Origin: Streptomyces agglomeratus
Lineage (GTDB): Bacteria > Actinomycetota > Actinomycetes > Streptomycetales > Streptomycetaceae
NCBI RefSeq assembly: GCF_001746415.1
Contig: NZ_MEHJ01000001.1
Span: 4,051,001 to 4,115,000 of the forward strand
Length of the DNA stretch: 64,000 bases
Direction: 5' to 3'
Below the pieces are notes generated by a model. It saw only the letters and a program-made list of their open reading frames with translations, ran no database searches and was not told where the DNA came from. The position numbers and the translations under genes were made by a program. Positions 8,138 through 17,339 of the stretch are shown here, in pieces (the stretch's first letter is position 1; every line of letters begins with the position of its first letter).

Positions 8138-10822
8138 ATGAGCGAGCACCGTCGCAAACCGTCGCAGCCGCAGGACGGAGGACGTGCCGCGGCCCGGCGA
8201 GCCGCCCAGCAGCCATCAGGCCGCCGCGCTGCCCCCACGCGGGACACCAACAGCACCACTGAGATGCCCTCCGGTTCGTACGGAGGGGAACGTCCGCCCG
8301 GCGGCAGAGCGGAAGCCCGGCGTGCCGCCCAGCGCGGCGCCTCGGGCGGCTCGCGCCGGCGCGCCGCGGAGCCCGCCGGCCGCGCGGCGGGGCGGGGGCG
8401 GGGAGGCCCGCCGGGCAAGGACCGCTTCATCAACTACCCGCGCTCGGACCGGTACGGGTGGCGGCGCTTCGTACCCTCCTGGAAGCTCGTCGGCGGCTCC
8501 TGCCTGGGGTTCTTCGCGCTCTTGGTCGCCGGGGCGGGGGTGGCCTTCGCCTGGGTCGACAAGCCCAACCCGCAGCTCATGGCGGAGGCCGAGAACAACG
8601 TCTTCTACTGGAGTGACAAGACGCAGCTCGCCGCGACCGGCGGACAGCGCAACCGGCAGATCGTCACCATTGACAAGATCCCGGAGCACATGCAGAACGC
8701 GGTGATCGCCGCCGAGAACGAGTCCTTCGACGAGGACTGGGGCGTGGACCCCATGGGTATCGCCCGGGCCGTGTGGAACATGGCCAAGGGCGGCGAGACC
8801 CAGGGCGGCTCGACCATCACCCAGCAGTACGTGAAGAACAACTATCTGGACCAGGACCAGACGCTCAAGCGCAAGTTCACGGAACTGATCATCTCGATCA
8901 AGGTCGGTGTCACGGACAAGAAGCCGGACATCATGGCCGGCTACCTCAATACCGCCTACTTCGGCCGTGACGCATACGGGATCCAGGCCGCCTCGCAGGC
9001 GTACTTCGGCAAGAACTGCGACAGGCTGAAGCCGGACGAGAGCGCCTTCCTGGCGAACCTTCTGAAGGGGCCGAACCTCTACAACCCCGACGGAGGCATC
9101 GGCACCGCCGCCGAACCCGCGAAGAACCGGGCCCGCGCCGAGGAGCGCTGGAAGTGGATCCTCGACCGCGAGGTCGAGGTGGGCCGTATGACTCCGGCGG
9201 AGCGGGCGACGTACACGAAGTTCCCCAAGCTCAAGGACTCCGGGCAGGCCAGTGGTCTCAAGGGCCAGAAGGGCTACCTCGTCGAGACCGCCAAGAAGTA
9301 CGTGATGAAGCAGACCAACATCACGCCCGAGAAGCTCGAGCGGGGTGGCTATCGCGTCTACACGACCTTCGACAGGAAGAAGGTCGAGGCGATGGAGAGG
9401 GCGGTCAACAAGACCAAGAAGGAATTCCTCGACCCCAAGGAGCGCCCCGAAACGGACAAGCTCGTCCAGTTCGGCTCGGCTTCGGTGGATGTCAAAACCG
9501 GCGCGATCGTCGCGCTCTACGGCGGCGACGGCTGGGACAAGAAGCACTTCACCAACAACGCGGACACCTCCGGTGTCCCCGTGGGATCGACCTGGAAGCC
9601 GTACGTCCTCGCCGCGGCCATGGAATACGGCACCCCGAACTCGGGTCCCGACGGACTCTCGCCGAACAGCAAGTACAACGGCAACGACCTGACGGTCATC
9701 AACAACCAGCAGGGTCAGCCCCTGATGAACAACAAGGGGGAGCCGTTCCGGCAGAAGAACGAGGACCCCACCCCGTTCGGCTACGTCACCCTCACCAAGG
9801 CGATGGAGAAGTCCATCAACACGCCCTTCGCCCAGCTCGGCATGGATGTCGGTCTGAGCAACGTGCGCAAGATGGCGAAGGACACCGGGATTCTCGAGAG
9901 CTCGATGGACCCCAACAACAACGCCTCCTTCTCCCTCGGTACCTCCACTCCGAGCGCCATCCGCATGGCCAACTCGTACGCGACGTTCGCAGCCTCCGGT
10001 GAGCACGTCGAGCCGTACTCCGTGTCGAAGGTCCTCTTCAACGGCGAGGTGCAGCCCGGGTTCGACAAGCCGGCGTCCAAGCGAGTGATGGACGACAACA
10101 TCGCGGACAACGTGACCGACGTCCTGAAGAACGTCGTCGAGAACGGCACCGGCACCAAGGCCAAGAAGCTCGGCCGCCCGGCCGCCGGCAAGACGGGAAC
10201 CACCGACAAGAACAAGTCGGCCTGGTTCGTCGGCTACACGCCGCAGCTGTCCACTGCCGTCACCCTGTTCCGTACGGACCCCGAGTCCCGCAAGCTGCTC
10301 TCCATGAACGGCACCGGCGGCGTCCCGTCCATCCACGGTGGCGACATCCCCGCCGAGGTATGGACGAACTACATGCGCGACGCGCTCGAGGGCCTGCCCG
10401 CGAGCGACTTCCCTGAAGCGGGACCGATCGGCGCGAAGGCCGACGCGGACGGCGCTCCGTCGCCCAAGCCCAGCATCACGCCCAGCCGTACCCCGTCCCA
10501 GACGCCGAGCCCCACCCCGTCCCAGACCCCCTCGCAGACCCCGTCTCCCTCCGAGACACCGAGCCCGAGCGAGTCCTGCAAACCGTTCGACTGGGCCTGT
10601 GACGACGACGGCAAGAACGGCGGCACCGACACCGGCGGAACGGACGTCGGCGGCACCGACACCGGCGGGACCACCGACGGCGGCACGACCGACGGCGGGA
10701 CCACCGACGCCGGTACGACCGATGGCGGTACGACCGACGCCGGCACCACGACCGACGGCAGCACCGAAGGCAAACCGGGCAACGGCAACAGCAACGGCGG
10801 CCTCTTCGGAGGCGGCGGCTGA
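8138..10822 (+). CDS. Bifunctional class A penicillin-binding protein (glycosyltransferase/transpeptidase)
   Basis: The 894-residue peptidoglycan synthase polymerises lipid II and cross-links stems outside the membrane. Order: a basic, Arg/Ala-rich cytoplasmic region (1-~110); one TM helix (~120-145, LVGGSCLGFFALLVAGAGVAF); the GT51 domain with ENESFDEDWGVD and GGSTITQQYVKN; the transpeptidase with SxxK in GVPVGSTWKPY, SxN in MEKSINTPF and KTGT in AAGKTGTTDKN. The tail is Pro/Thr/Ser-rich, then CKPFDWAC, then Gly-Thr-Asp repeats, probably a wall-spanning flexible end. The start at 8138 follows GAGGAG. The gene belongs to the envelope cluster with the GT87 and femX genes downstream. Confidence 0.95.
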   Translation: MSEHRRKPSQPQDGGRAAARRAAQQPSGRRAAPTRDTNSTTEMPSGSYGGERPPGGRAEARRAAQRGASGGSRRRAAEPAGRAAGRGRGGPPGKDRFINYPRSDRYGWRRFVPSWKLVGGSCLGFFALLVAGAGVAFAWVDKPNPQLMAEAENNVFYWSDKTQLAATGGQRNRQIVTIDKIPEHMQNAVIAAENESFDEDWGVDPMGIARAVWNMAKGGETQGGSTITQQYVKNNYLDQDQTLKRKFTELIISIKVGVTDKKPDIMAGYLNTAYFGRDAYGIQAASQAYFGKNCDRLKPDESAFLANLLKGPNLYNPDGGIGTAAEPAKNRARAEERWKWILDREVEVGRMTPAERATYTKFPKLKDSGQASGLKGQKGYLVETAKKYVMKQTNITPEKLERGGYRVYTTFDRKKVEAMERAVNKTKKEFLDPKERPETDKLVQFGSASVDVKTGAIVALYGGDGWDKKHFTNNADTSGVPVGSTWKPYVLAAAMEYGTPNSGPDGLSPNSKYNGNDLTVINNQQGQPLMNNKGEPFRQKNEDPTPFGYVTLTKAMEKSINTPFAQLGMDVGLSNVRKMAKDTGILESSMDPNNNASFSLGTSTPSAIRMANSYATFAASGEHVEPYSVSKVLFNGEVQPGFDKPASKRVMDDNIADNVTDVLKNVVENGTGTKAKKLGRPAAGKTGTTDKNKSAWFVGYTPQLSTAVTLFRTDPESRKLLSMNGTGGVPSIHGGDIPAEVWTNYMRDALEGLPASDFPEAGPIGAKADADGAPSPKPSITPSRTPSQTPSPTPSQTPSQTPSPSETPSPSESCKPFDWACDDDGKNGGTDTGGTDVGGTDTGGTTDGGTTDGGTTDAGTTDGGTTDAGTTTDGSTEGKPGNGNSNGGLFGGGG
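10615..10770 (+). repeat. Tandem GGTDTGGTD/GGTTDGGTT coding repeats in the PBP tail
   Basis: Imperfect repeats with a 12-15-bp step (GGCGGCACCGACACCGGC-like) encode alternating Gly, Thr and Asp. They follow a Pro-Ser-Thr stretch made of TPSQTPSP-like units at about 10470-10575. These regions are low-complexity and likely vary in length between strains. Confidence 0.8.
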
Positions 10823-10847
10823 CGCCACGCCCCACCCCACCCCTGAC

Positions 10848-10878
10848 GAGGGCCGTCGCACCCGGTGCGGCGGCCCTC
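10848..10878 (+). terminator. Terminator after the PBP gene
   Basis: Stem GAGGGCCG/CGGCCCTC continues through a T-G pair into CGCACC/GGTGCG around a very small loop, 26 bp after the PBP stop. It ends 37 bp before the GT87 start. Confidence 0.75.
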
Positions 10879-10914
10879 GCCGCATGCACAGCGCCGTACG
10901 GCAGGATGACCCCC

Positions 10915-12405
10915 ATGACGAGCGTGCACGAGGACCGTCCCGCAGTTCGGCCCACGCATCAGGACGACATCGCGGCGGCGGGCAGCGAGCTGATCGGCGG
11001 ACCCGTCGGCCGCTGGGCCAGGCTGGGCTCCAGCCGGCTCACACCGGTCCGCGTCGTCGCCCTGGTCGCCATCGGCATGTTCGCGCTCGGCATGGTGCAG
11101 AAAATCCCCTGTTACGAGTGGGCCTGGTTCCGCGGCACCAGCTCGCAGTACACCCACGCCTGCTACTCCGACATCCCGCACCTGTATCTGGGGCGCGGCT
11201 TCGCCGACGGGCTCGTACCGTATTTCGACCGCCTGACCGGCGACATGGAGTTCCTCGAGTACCCCGTCCTGACCGGGCTCTTCATGCAGGTCGCCGCCTG
11301 GCTGACCATGCCCTTCGACGGTTCCGTGCAGGAGCGGGAACAGGCGTACTGGATGGTCAACGCGCTGATGCTGATGATCTGCGCCGCCGTCATCGCCGTC
11401 TGCGTCGCCCGTACGCACCGGCGCCGCCCCTGGGACGCCCTGCTCGTCGCGCTCGCACCGGCCCTGGCGCTCACCGCCACCATCAACTGGGACCTGCTCG
11501 CCGTCGCCCTCACGGCCGCCGCGATGCTCATGTGGTCCCGGGGCCGATCCCTCGCGTTCGGCATCCTCATCGGACTCGCCACCGCCGCGAAGCTCTACCC
11601 CGTACTCCTGCTGGGACCGCTCCTCGTGCTGTGCTGGAGGGCCGGAAAATACCGTGAGTACGGGGCCGCGCTGCTCGGTGCGAGCGGAGCCTGGCTGCTG
11701 GTGAACCTGCCCGTCATGGCCTTCGCCCCCGAGGGGTGGAAGAAGTTCTACACCTTCAGCCAGGAACGGGCCGTCGACTTCGGCTCGTTCTGGCTGATCA
11801 TCACGCAGCGCACCGGAAAGCCGCTCGACGTCGAAGCCGTCAACACCTACGCCACCCTGCTGATGGTCGCCGTCTGCGCGGGCATCGCCGCCCTGACCCT
11901 CACGGCGCCCCGCCGGCCGCGCTTCGCCCAGCTCGCGTTCCTGGTCGTCGCCGCGTTCGTCCTCACCAACAAGGTCTACTCACCGCAGTACGTCCTGTGG
12001 CTCATCCCGCTGGCCGCCCTCGCCCGGCCACGCTGGCGCGACTTCCTCATCTGGCAGGGCGGCGAGGTTATGTACTACCTCGGGATCTGGATGTACCTCG
12101 CGTACACCACCAGCGGCGACAAGCAGCGCGGACTGCCGCCCGAGGGCTACCAGCTCGCCATCGCGCTGCACCTGCTGGCCACGCTCTACCTGTGCGCCGT
12201 CGTCGTACGCGACATCCTCATGCCGGAGCGGGACGCCGTGCGGCGCGACGGCTCCGACGACCCCTCGGGAGGTGTCCTCGACGGCGCCGAGGACACCTTC
12301 GTCCTGGGGAAGGCCGCGCACCCGCCGCGGCACGCCGTGCACCACTTCGAGGGGCCCCGGGTGGAATGGGGCGCCACCGCCGGGTCGGGCGCGGCCGAGC
12401 GGTAG
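10915..12405 (+). CDS. Glycosyltransferase family 87 (polyprenyl-phosphate mannose-dependent, integral membrane)
   Basis: The 496-residue protein has a short cytoplasmic N-terminus and about ten membrane helices (first at residues ~43-60, VRVVALVAIGMFALGMV). The long loop after helix 1 holds YSDIPHLYLGRGFADGLVPYFD and the catalytic-region motif EYPVLTGL, as in GT87 mannosyltransferases of actinomycetes. Others of this family build lipoglycans or O-mannosylated products on the outer face, but the acceptor here is unknown. ATG 10915 is preferred over 10906 because GGCAGGA lies at the right distance. The hydrophilic C-terminal tail is ~60 residues. Confidence 0.85.
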   Translation: MTSVHEDRPAVRPTHQDDIAAAGSELIGGPVGRWARLGSSRLTPVRVVALVAIGMFALGMVQKIPCYEWAWFRGTSSQYTHACYSDIPHLYLGRGFADGLVPYFDRLTGDMEFLEYPVLTGLFMQVAAWLTMPFDGSVQEREQAYWMVNALMLMICAAVIAVCVARTHRRRPWDALLVALAPALALTATINWDLLAVALTAAAMLMWSRGRSLAFGILIGLATAAKLYPVLLLGPLLVLCWRAGKYREYGAALLGASGAWLLVNLPVMAFAPEGWKKFYTFSQERAVDFGSFWLIITQRTGKPLDVEAVNTYATLLMVAVCAGIAALTLTAPRRPRFAQLAFLVVAAFVLTNKVYSPQYVLWLIPLAALARPRWRDFLIWQGGEVMYYLGIWMYLAYTTSGDKQRGLPPEGYQLAIALHLLATLYLCAVVVRDILMPERDAVRRDGSDDPSGGVLDGAEDTFVLGKAAHPPRHAVHHFEGPRVEWGATAGSGAAER

Positions 12406-12483
12406 CGGGACCGACGGCGGGGACGCGCGGCGGGAGACCGCCCACAGGGGTCGGCCCCCACGTGCGGCGTGCGGCTGACACCT

Positions 12484-12566
12484 CGGCCGCTGACCCTGGG
12501 GGCGGCCGATCCTGCGGGCGGCTGATGCCGTCGGCGGTTGATGCGGCGGGCGGCTGGTGCCGCCGG
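12484..12566. repeat. Imperfect 16-bp tandem repeat between convergent genes
   Basis: Four consecutive 16-bp units run at 12503-12566 (CGGCCGATCCTGCGGG, CGGCTGATGCCGTCGG, CGGTTGATGCGGCGGG, CGGCTGGTGCCGCCGG). A degenerate unit precedes them. They fill the gap between the GT87 and racemase-like genes, where no ordinary terminator is seen. Confidence 0.75.
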
Positions 12567-12569
12567 CAG

Positions 12570-13601
12570 TCAGCGGTCGACGAGACGGTCGAACTGCGTC
12601 GTCGTATGCCTCAGGTGGGCCACCAGTTCGTCGCCCACCTTCGGCTCCTGCGCGTCCGAGGGAACGAACAGGATCGACACCTGCATGTGCGGCGGCTCGG
12701 CGAACCAGCGCTGCTTGCCCGCCCACACGAACGGCGCGAGATTGCGGTTGACCGTGGCCAGACCGGCCCGCGCCACGCCCTTCGCCCGCGGCATCACGCC
12801 GTGCAGCGCCTTGGGCGCCTCCAGGCCGACGCCGTGCGACGTACCGCCCGCCACCACCACGAGCCAGCCGTCCGACGCCGCCTTCTGCTGGCGGTAGCCG
12901 AACCGGTCGCCCTTGGACACACGCGTCACGTCCAGCACCGAGCCGCGGTACTCCGTCGCGTCGTGGTCGCCCAGCCACAGCCGGGTACCGATCCGCGCGC
13001 GGAAGCGGGTCTGCGGGAACTGCTGCTGGAGGCGCACCAGTTCGTCGGCCTTCAGGTGGCTGACGAACATCGTGTGCAGCGGCAGACGGGCCGCACGCAG
13101 CCGGTCCATCCAGCCGATGACCTCCTCCACCGCGTCCGAACCGTCGGTGCGGTCCAGCGGGAGGTGCAGGGCGAAGCCCTCCAGGCGTACGTCCTCGATG
13201 GCCGCGTGGAGCAGCCCGAGCTCCTCCTCCTTCACGCCGTGGCGCTTCATCGAGCTCATGCACTCGATGACGACACGGGCACCCACCAGCGCGTGCACCC
13301 CGTCGACCGACGACACCGAGCGCACCACCCGGTCCGGCAGCGGAACCGGTTCCTCACCGCGCCGGAAGGGCGTCAGGACGAGCAGGTCACCGCCGAACCA
13401 GTCCTTGATGCGCGCCGCTTCGTAGGTGGTGCCGACGGCGAGGATGTCCGAACCGAAACGGGTCGCCTCGTCGGCGAGCCGTTCGTGGCCGAAGCCGTAT
13501 CCGTTGCCCTTGCAGACCGGCACTATCCCGGGGAACTGGTCGAGCACGGACTTCTGGTGCGCCCGCCAGCGCGCGGTGTCGACGTAGAGGGTGAGCGCCA
13601 T
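12570..13601 (-). CDS. Alanine racemase-like PLP enzyme
   Basis: The 343-residue fold-type III protein has the PLP-binding signature CKGNGYGFGH with Lys31, as in alanine racemase. A TIM-barrel-like half follows (RVVIECMSSMKRHG, GFALHLPLDR, FVSHLKADELV) and a shortened C-terminal beta domain (IGTRLWLGDHDATEY, GTSHGVGLEAP). It is shorter and more divergent than housekeeping Alr, so the substrate could be another amino acid. The ATG at 13601 was chosen from the MALTLYVDT start, with GAAAGG 14 nt upstream; upstream codons to 13769 look non-coding. It lies 76 bp downstream of femX on the same strand and is probably co-transcribed, which points to peptidoglycan precursor metabolism. Confidence 0.82.
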   Translation of the reverse strand: MALTLYVDTARWRAHQKSVLDQFPGIVPVCKGNGYGFGHERLADEATRFGSDILAVGTTYEAARIKDWFGGDLLVLTPFRRGEEPVPLPDRVVRSVSSVDGVHALVGARVVIECMSSMKRHGVKEEELGLLHAAIEDVRLEGFALHLPLDRTDGSDAVEEVIGWMDRLRAARLPLHTMFVSHLKADELVRLQQQFPQTRFRARIGTRLWLGDHDATEYRGSVLDVTRVSKGDRFGYRQQKAASDGWLVVVAGGTSHGVGLEAPKALHGVMPRAKGVARAGLATVNRNLAPFVWAGKQRWFAEPPHMQVSILFVPSDAQEPKVGDELVAHLRHTTTQFDRLVDR

Positions 13602-13677
13602 GGCCGGTCCGGAACCTTTCTCGTGGCTGCGGTGTATCAGAGGTATGAAGGAATGCAGAGCTGAGATTCGTGCAGGA

Positions 13678-14796
13678 TCAGCGGCGCGACATGTACATGT
13701 CCAGTGCCTTGTGCAGCATCTTGTTGAGCGGAAAGTCCCACTCACCGACGTACTCCACAGCCTCTCCACCCGTACCCACCTTGAACTGGATCAGGCCGAA
13801 CAGGTGGTCGGTCTCGTCCAGGGAGTCGGAGATGCCCCGAAGGTCGTACACGGTCGCGCCCATCGCGTACGCGTCACGCAGCATCCGCCACTGCATCGCG
13901 TTCGAGGGCCGGACCTCGCGGCCGATGTTGTCGGAGGCGCCGTACGAGTACCAGACGTGCCCACCGACGACCAGCATCGTCGCCGCGGACAGGTTCACCC
14001 CGTTGTGCCGCGCGAAGTACAGCCGCATCCGGTTCGGGTCCTCGGCGTTCAGAACGGACCACATGCGCTGGAAGTACGACAGCGGGCGCGGCCGGAACTT
14101 GTCGCGGATCGCGGTGATCTCGTACAGCCGCTGCCACTCGGCCAGGTCCTCGTAACCACCCTGGACGACCTCGACGCCGGCCTTCTCGGCCTTCTTGATG
14201 TTGCGCCGCCACAGCTGGTTGAAGCCCTTGAGGACATCGTCCAGCGACCGGTTCGCCAGCGGCACCTGGTACACGTAACGCGGCTGCACGTCACCGAAGC
14301 CGGCGCCGCCGTCCTCACCCTGCTGCCAGCCCATCTTCCGCAGCCGGTCCGCCACTTCGAACGCGCGCGGCTCGATGTACGTCGCCTCGATGTCCCGCAG
14401 CCGCTTCACATCCGGGTCCTGGATACCGGCCTTGATCGCCGGCGCGTCCCAGCGGCGGATGACCACCGGCGGACCCATCTTCACGGAGAAGGCACCCTGC
14501 TGCTTCAGATGCGCCAGCATCGGCTGCAACCAGTCGTCCAGATTCGGCGCGTACCAGTTGATCACCGGGCCCTCGGGCAGATACGCGAGGTACCGCTTGA
14601 TCTTCGGCAGCTGCCGGTACAGCACCAGCCCTGCACCGACCAGCACGCCACTCTTGTCGAACCAGCCCAGGCTCTCCGAGCGCCACTCGGTCTTCACATC
14701 GGCCCACGCCGGAACCTGGCAGTGGCTCGCCGACGGCAGGCTCTGGATGTACGCCAGATGCTGCTCTCGGCTGATGGTCCTCAGGGTCAGGCTCAT
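13678..14796 (-). CDS. femX: FemX-type aminoacyltransferase (first glycine of the peptidoglycan side chain)
   Basis: The 372-residue FemABX-family enzyme uses glycyl-tRNA to attach the single Gly branch to the LL-diaminopimelate of lipid II; the member at this locus is essential in S. coelicolor. Two GNAT-like subdomains are visible (LAYLPEGPVINWYAP; LPKIKRYLAYLPEGP; then FNQLWRRNIKKAEKAGVEV in the tRNA/coiled-coil region and YDLRGISDSLDETDHLFGL near the end, a strongly conserved Fem motif). The ATG at 14796 follows GAGGAGCG. It heads the femX-racemase unit, with a small membrane protein gene upstream on the same strand. Confidence 0.93.
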   Translation of the reverse strand: MSLTLRTISREQHLAYIQSLPSASHCQVPAWADVKTEWRSESLGWFDKSGVLVGAGLVLYRQLPKIKRYLAYLPEGPVINWYAPNLDDWLQPMLAHLKQQGAFSVKMGPPVVIRRWDAPAIKAGIQDPDVKRLRDIEATYIEPRAFEVADRLRKMGWQQGEDGGAGFGDVQPRYVYQVPLANRSLDDVLKGFNQLWRRNIKKAEKAGVEVVQGGYEDLAEWQRLYEITAIRDKFRPRPLSYFQRMWSVLNAEDPNRMRLYFARHNGVNLSAATMLVVGGHVWYSYGASDNIGREVRPSNAMQWRMLRDAYAMGATVYDLRGISDSLDETDHLFGLIQFKVGTGGEAVEYVGEWDFPLNKMLHKALDMYMSRR

Positions 14797-14906
14797 GCGG
14801 GGCGCTCCTCGGCAGGTCTGTCCCCATGGGATCAGGGGCTCCGGCTCTCGCGCCGAAGCCTACTGCGCCCGGGGAGCGCCCCGACTGGCCGCTGACCCAG
14901 CCGGAC

Positions 14907-15221
14907 CTATCCCAGCACCCCTCCGAACAGGCCGCCGTGAGCCATGCCGAGGTAGAAACCGACCGCGGAAGCCCCCAGGCCGACGATCAGCAACGTCCGC
15001 TCGCGGGTCGTGACCGAGATGAACTGCCCGTACGCACCCGTGATGATGCCCACCAGCCCGACCCAGGAGCTGATCAGATGCAGGTCGTGGAACATCGCCG
15101 TGACGAAGGCGATCACGCCCAGCAGCACCGTCACCGCCACCAGGGTGTCCTGACGCGGATGAGGCTTGCCGTCGGTCTCGAAGAGGGAAGTCGAGGAGCG
15201 TCGTCGCATTGCCTGTGCCAT
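14907..15221 (-). CDS. Small hypothetical membrane protein
   Basis: The 104-residue protein has a basic N-terminus (MAQAMRRRSSTSLFETDGKPHPRQ) and about three hydrophobic segments (residues ~25-45, 50-68 and 76-95). The start at 15221 has a perfect AGGAGG site. It is conserved in position between femX and rpsF in Streptomyces. No function is assigned. The 110-bp gap to femX leaves room for a separate femX promoter. Confidence 0.8.
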   Translation of the reverse strand: MAQAMRRRSSTSLFETDGKPHPRQDTLVAVTVLLGVIAFVTAMFHDLHLISSWVGLVGIITGAYGQFISVTTRERTLLIVGLGASAVGFYLGMAHGGLFGGVLG

Positions 15222-15302
15222 GAGGCACCTCCTGCTCGAAGCGGCGAATCGTGACACCGCACACACCCGATGTGTAAAGAGTGTGGCCCCTCCCGGCCGG
15301 AT

Positions 15303-15332
15303 TTCAACCGGAAGGCGGTGAGCAGGTAGTCT
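15303..15332 (+). promoter_or_regulatory. Promoter of the rpsF-ssb-rpsR-rplI operon
   Basis: TTCAAC at 15303-15308 and TAGTCT at 15327-15332 are separated by 18 bp, a reasonable vegetative-sigma promoter. Transcription would begin near 15340, giving a leader of about 150 nt before rpsF. Confidence 0.55.
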
Positions 15333-15488
15333 GTACGGTCTGCACCGGTGTCTGCCCATGCCGCAATCCAAGCCTCTTCCCTCGAAGAAGGCGGCTTGTC
15401 AGTGGCGGCCGATACCGTTGCGTACGCATCACGACCCTCCTGCCACGGAACGACCGTGGCCGCTGAGTCCAAAGGAGGTGGGTTCCAC
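15333..15488 (+). promoter_or_regulatory. Structured 5' leader of rpsF, possible ribosomal-protein autoregulatory RNA
   Basis: The untranslated leader contains a 7-bp hairpin with a 5-nt loop (GCCACGG-AACGA-CCGTGGC, 15442-15460) just ahead of the Shine-Dalgarno, and an upstream AAGCC/GGCTT stem near 15366-15393. S6:S18 leaders of this kind are known in other bacteria. That this one binds S6:S18 is only a hypothesis. Confidence 0.4.
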
Positions 15489-15779
15489 ATGCGTCACTAC
15501 GAAGTGATGGTCATCCTCGACCCCGATCTCGAGGAGCGCGCTGTCTCCCCGCTGATCGAGAACTTCCTCTCCGTCGTCCGCGAGGGCAACGGAAAGGTCG
15601 AGAAGGTCGACACCTGGGGCCGTCGTCGTCTGTCCTACGAGATCAAGAAGAAGCCCGAGGGCATCTACTCGGTCATCGACCTCCAGGCCGAGCCTGCGGT
15701 CGTCAAGGAGCTCGACCGACAGATGAACCTGAACGAGTCGGTCCTCCGGACCAAGGTCCTCCGCCCCGAAACCCACTGA
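15489..15779 (+). CDS. rpsF: Small ribosomal subunit protein bS6
   Basis: The 96-residue protein has the canonical S6 pattern: [17 protein letters not shown], then [26 protein letters not shown] and the end [14 protein letters not shown]. It pairs with S18 on the platform of the 30S subunit. The perfect AAAGGAGGT ribosome site precedes the ATG at 15489. It is the first gene of the rpsF-ssb-rpsR-rplI operon. Confidence 0.98.
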
Positions 15780-15854
15780 GCTCAGTAGCTCAGCGGTAAT
15801 CGGGTCCGAGTAGCAACAAGCAGCCAGCAGCAATCCCCGCCGAGAGGTTCACCC

Positions 15855-16451
15855 ATGGCAGGCGAGACCGTCATCACGGTCGTCGGCAATCTCGTCGACG
15901 ACCCCGAGCTGCGCTTCACCCCGTCCGGTGCGGCGGTCGCGAAGTTCCGTGTCGCGTCCACTCCCCGCATCTTCGACAAGCAGACCAATGAGTGGAAGGA
16001 CGGCGAAGGCCTGTTCCTCACCTGCTCGGTCTGGCGTCAGGCGGCGGAGAACGTCGCGGAGTCGCTTACGCGAGGCATGCGCGTCGTCGTTCAGGGCCGG
16101 CTCAAGCAGCGGTCCTACGAAGACCGCGAGGGCGTCAAGCGCACGGTCTACGAGCTGGACGTCGAAGAAGTCGGCCCCAGCCTGAAGACGGCCACGGCCA
16201 AGGTCACCAAGACCACCGGCCGAGGCGGTCAGGGTGGGTACGGCGGCGGCCAGCAGGGTGGTCAGCAGGGCGGCGGCAACTGGGGCGGAGCCCCCGGCGG
16301 CGGCGGCCAGCAGGGCGGCGGCGCCCCCGCCGACGACCCCTGGGCCAGCAGTGCACCGGCCGGCGGCGGTCAGCAGCAGGGTGGCGGCAGCTGGGGCGGA
16401 AGCTCCAGCGGGTCCGCCGGCGGCGGCTACTCGGACGAGCCCCCCTTCTAG
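15855..16451 (+). CDS. ssb: Single-stranded DNA-binding protein
   Basis: The 198-residue protein has an OB-fold at residues 1-~115 ([53 protein letters not shown]), a Gly/Gln-rich flexible linker of about 65 residues, and the acidic DEPPF tail used to recruit replication and repair partners. The linker DNA is made of GGCGGCGGCCAGCAG-type repeats. It lies 75 bp after rpsF in the same operon. This is the housekeeping SSB. Confidence 0.97.
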   Translation: MAGETVITVVGNLVDDPELRFTPSGAAVAKFRVASTPRIFDKQTNEWKDGEGLFLTCSVWRQAAENVAESLTRGMRVVVQGRLKQRSYEDREGVKRTVYELDVEEVGPSLKTATAKVTKTTGRGGQGGYGGGQQGGQQGGGNWGGAPGGGGQQGGGAPADDPWASSAPAGGGQQQGGGSWGGSSSGSAGGGYSDEPPF

Positions 16452-16494
16452 GGCGGGCCCGTACACCACTTCTTGATCACACAGGAGAAACACC

Positions 16495-16731
16495 ATGGCG
16501 AAGCCGCCTGTGCGCAAGCCTAAGAAGAAGGTCTGCGCATTCTGCAAGGACAAGGTCACGTACGTGGACTACAAGGACACGAACATGCTGCGGAAGTTCA
16601 TTTCCGACCGCGGCAAGATCCGTGCCCGCCGCGTGACCGGCAACTGCACGCAGCACCAGCGTGACGTCGCCACGGCAGTCAAGAACAGCCGTGAGATGGC
16701 GCTGCTGCCCTACACGTCCACCGCGCGATAA
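16495..16731 (+). CDS. rpsR: Small ribosomal subunit protein bS18
   Basis: The 78-residue protein starts [20 protein letters not shown]. The CxxC pair (Cys14, Cys17) plus Cys43 ([12 protein letters not shown]) indicates a zinc-binding form. An AGGAGA ribosome site precedes it, and it lies 43 bp downstream of ssb. Confidence 0.98.
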   Translation: MAKPPVRKPKKKVCAFCKDKVTYVDYKDTNMLRKFISDRGKIRARRVTGNCTQHQRDVATAVKNSREMALLPYTSTAR

Positions 16732-16749
16732 GGGAAGGGTGACCGAAAA

Positions 16750-17196
16750 ATGAAGATCATCCTCACCCACGAGGTCACTGGCCTCGGCACGGCCGGCGAC
16801 GTCGTTGACGTCAAGGACGGCTACGCTCGCAACTACCTGGTCCCGCGTGGTTTCGCGATCCGCTGGACCAAGGGTGGCGAGAAGGACGTGGCGCAGATCC
16901 GCCGCGCCCGCAAGATCCACGAGATCGCGACCATCGAGCAGGCCAACGAGATCAAGGCCAAGCTCGAAGGCGTGAACGTGCGCCTGGCCGTTCGCTCCGG
17001 CGACGCCGGCCGTCTCTTCGGCTCCGTCACCCCGGCCGACGTCGCTTCGGCGATCAAGGCCGCCGGTGGCCCCGAGGTCGACAAGCGCCGCGTTGAGCTG
17101 GGCGCCCCGATCAAGACCCTCGGTTCGCACCAGGTCTCCGTGCGTCTGCACGCAGAGGTCGCCGCGAAGCTCGGCGTCGAGGTCGTCGCCGCCTAA
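16750..17196 (+). CDS. rplI: Large ribosomal subunit protein bL9
   Basis: The 148-residue protein has an N-terminal domain [36 protein letters not shown], a long central helix (residues ~40-78) and a C-terminal domain ([16 protein letters not shown]). It lies 18 bp after rpsR and is the last gene of the operon; a strong palindrome follows. Confidence 0.98.
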   Translation: MKIILTHEVTGLGTAGDVVDVKDGYARNYLVPRGFAIRWTKGGEKDVAQIRRARKIHEIATIEQANEIKAKLEGVNVRLAVRSGDAGRLFGSVTPADVASAIKAAGGPEVDKRRVELGAPIKTLGSHQVSVRLHAEVAAKLGVEVVAA

Positions 17197-17220
17197 GGCT
17201 GCGCATCTCACAGCAGTACG

Positions 17221-17250
17221 AAGGGCCGCACCCCATGGGGTGCGGCCCTT
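17221..17250 (+). terminator. Terminator after rplI
   Basis: A perfect 30-bp palindrome (AAGGGCCGCACCCCA and its complement) begins 24 bp after the rplI stop and ends in CTT. It is followed immediately by a parS site. Confidence 0.85.
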
Positions 17251-17254
17251 CGCC

Positions 17255-17268
17255 GTTTCACGTGAAAC
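17255..17268. promoter_or_regulatory. parS site, copy 3
   Basis: Perfect GTTTCACGTGAAAC, 4 bp after the rplI terminator, in the gap between convergent genes. Confidence 0.9.
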
Positions 17269-17339
17269 ATCACTGATCACTTCACGCTTGTCGGGTTCTC
17301 ACCTGCTGCTTTCTCACGTGCTGCCGCTGCCGCTGCCGC

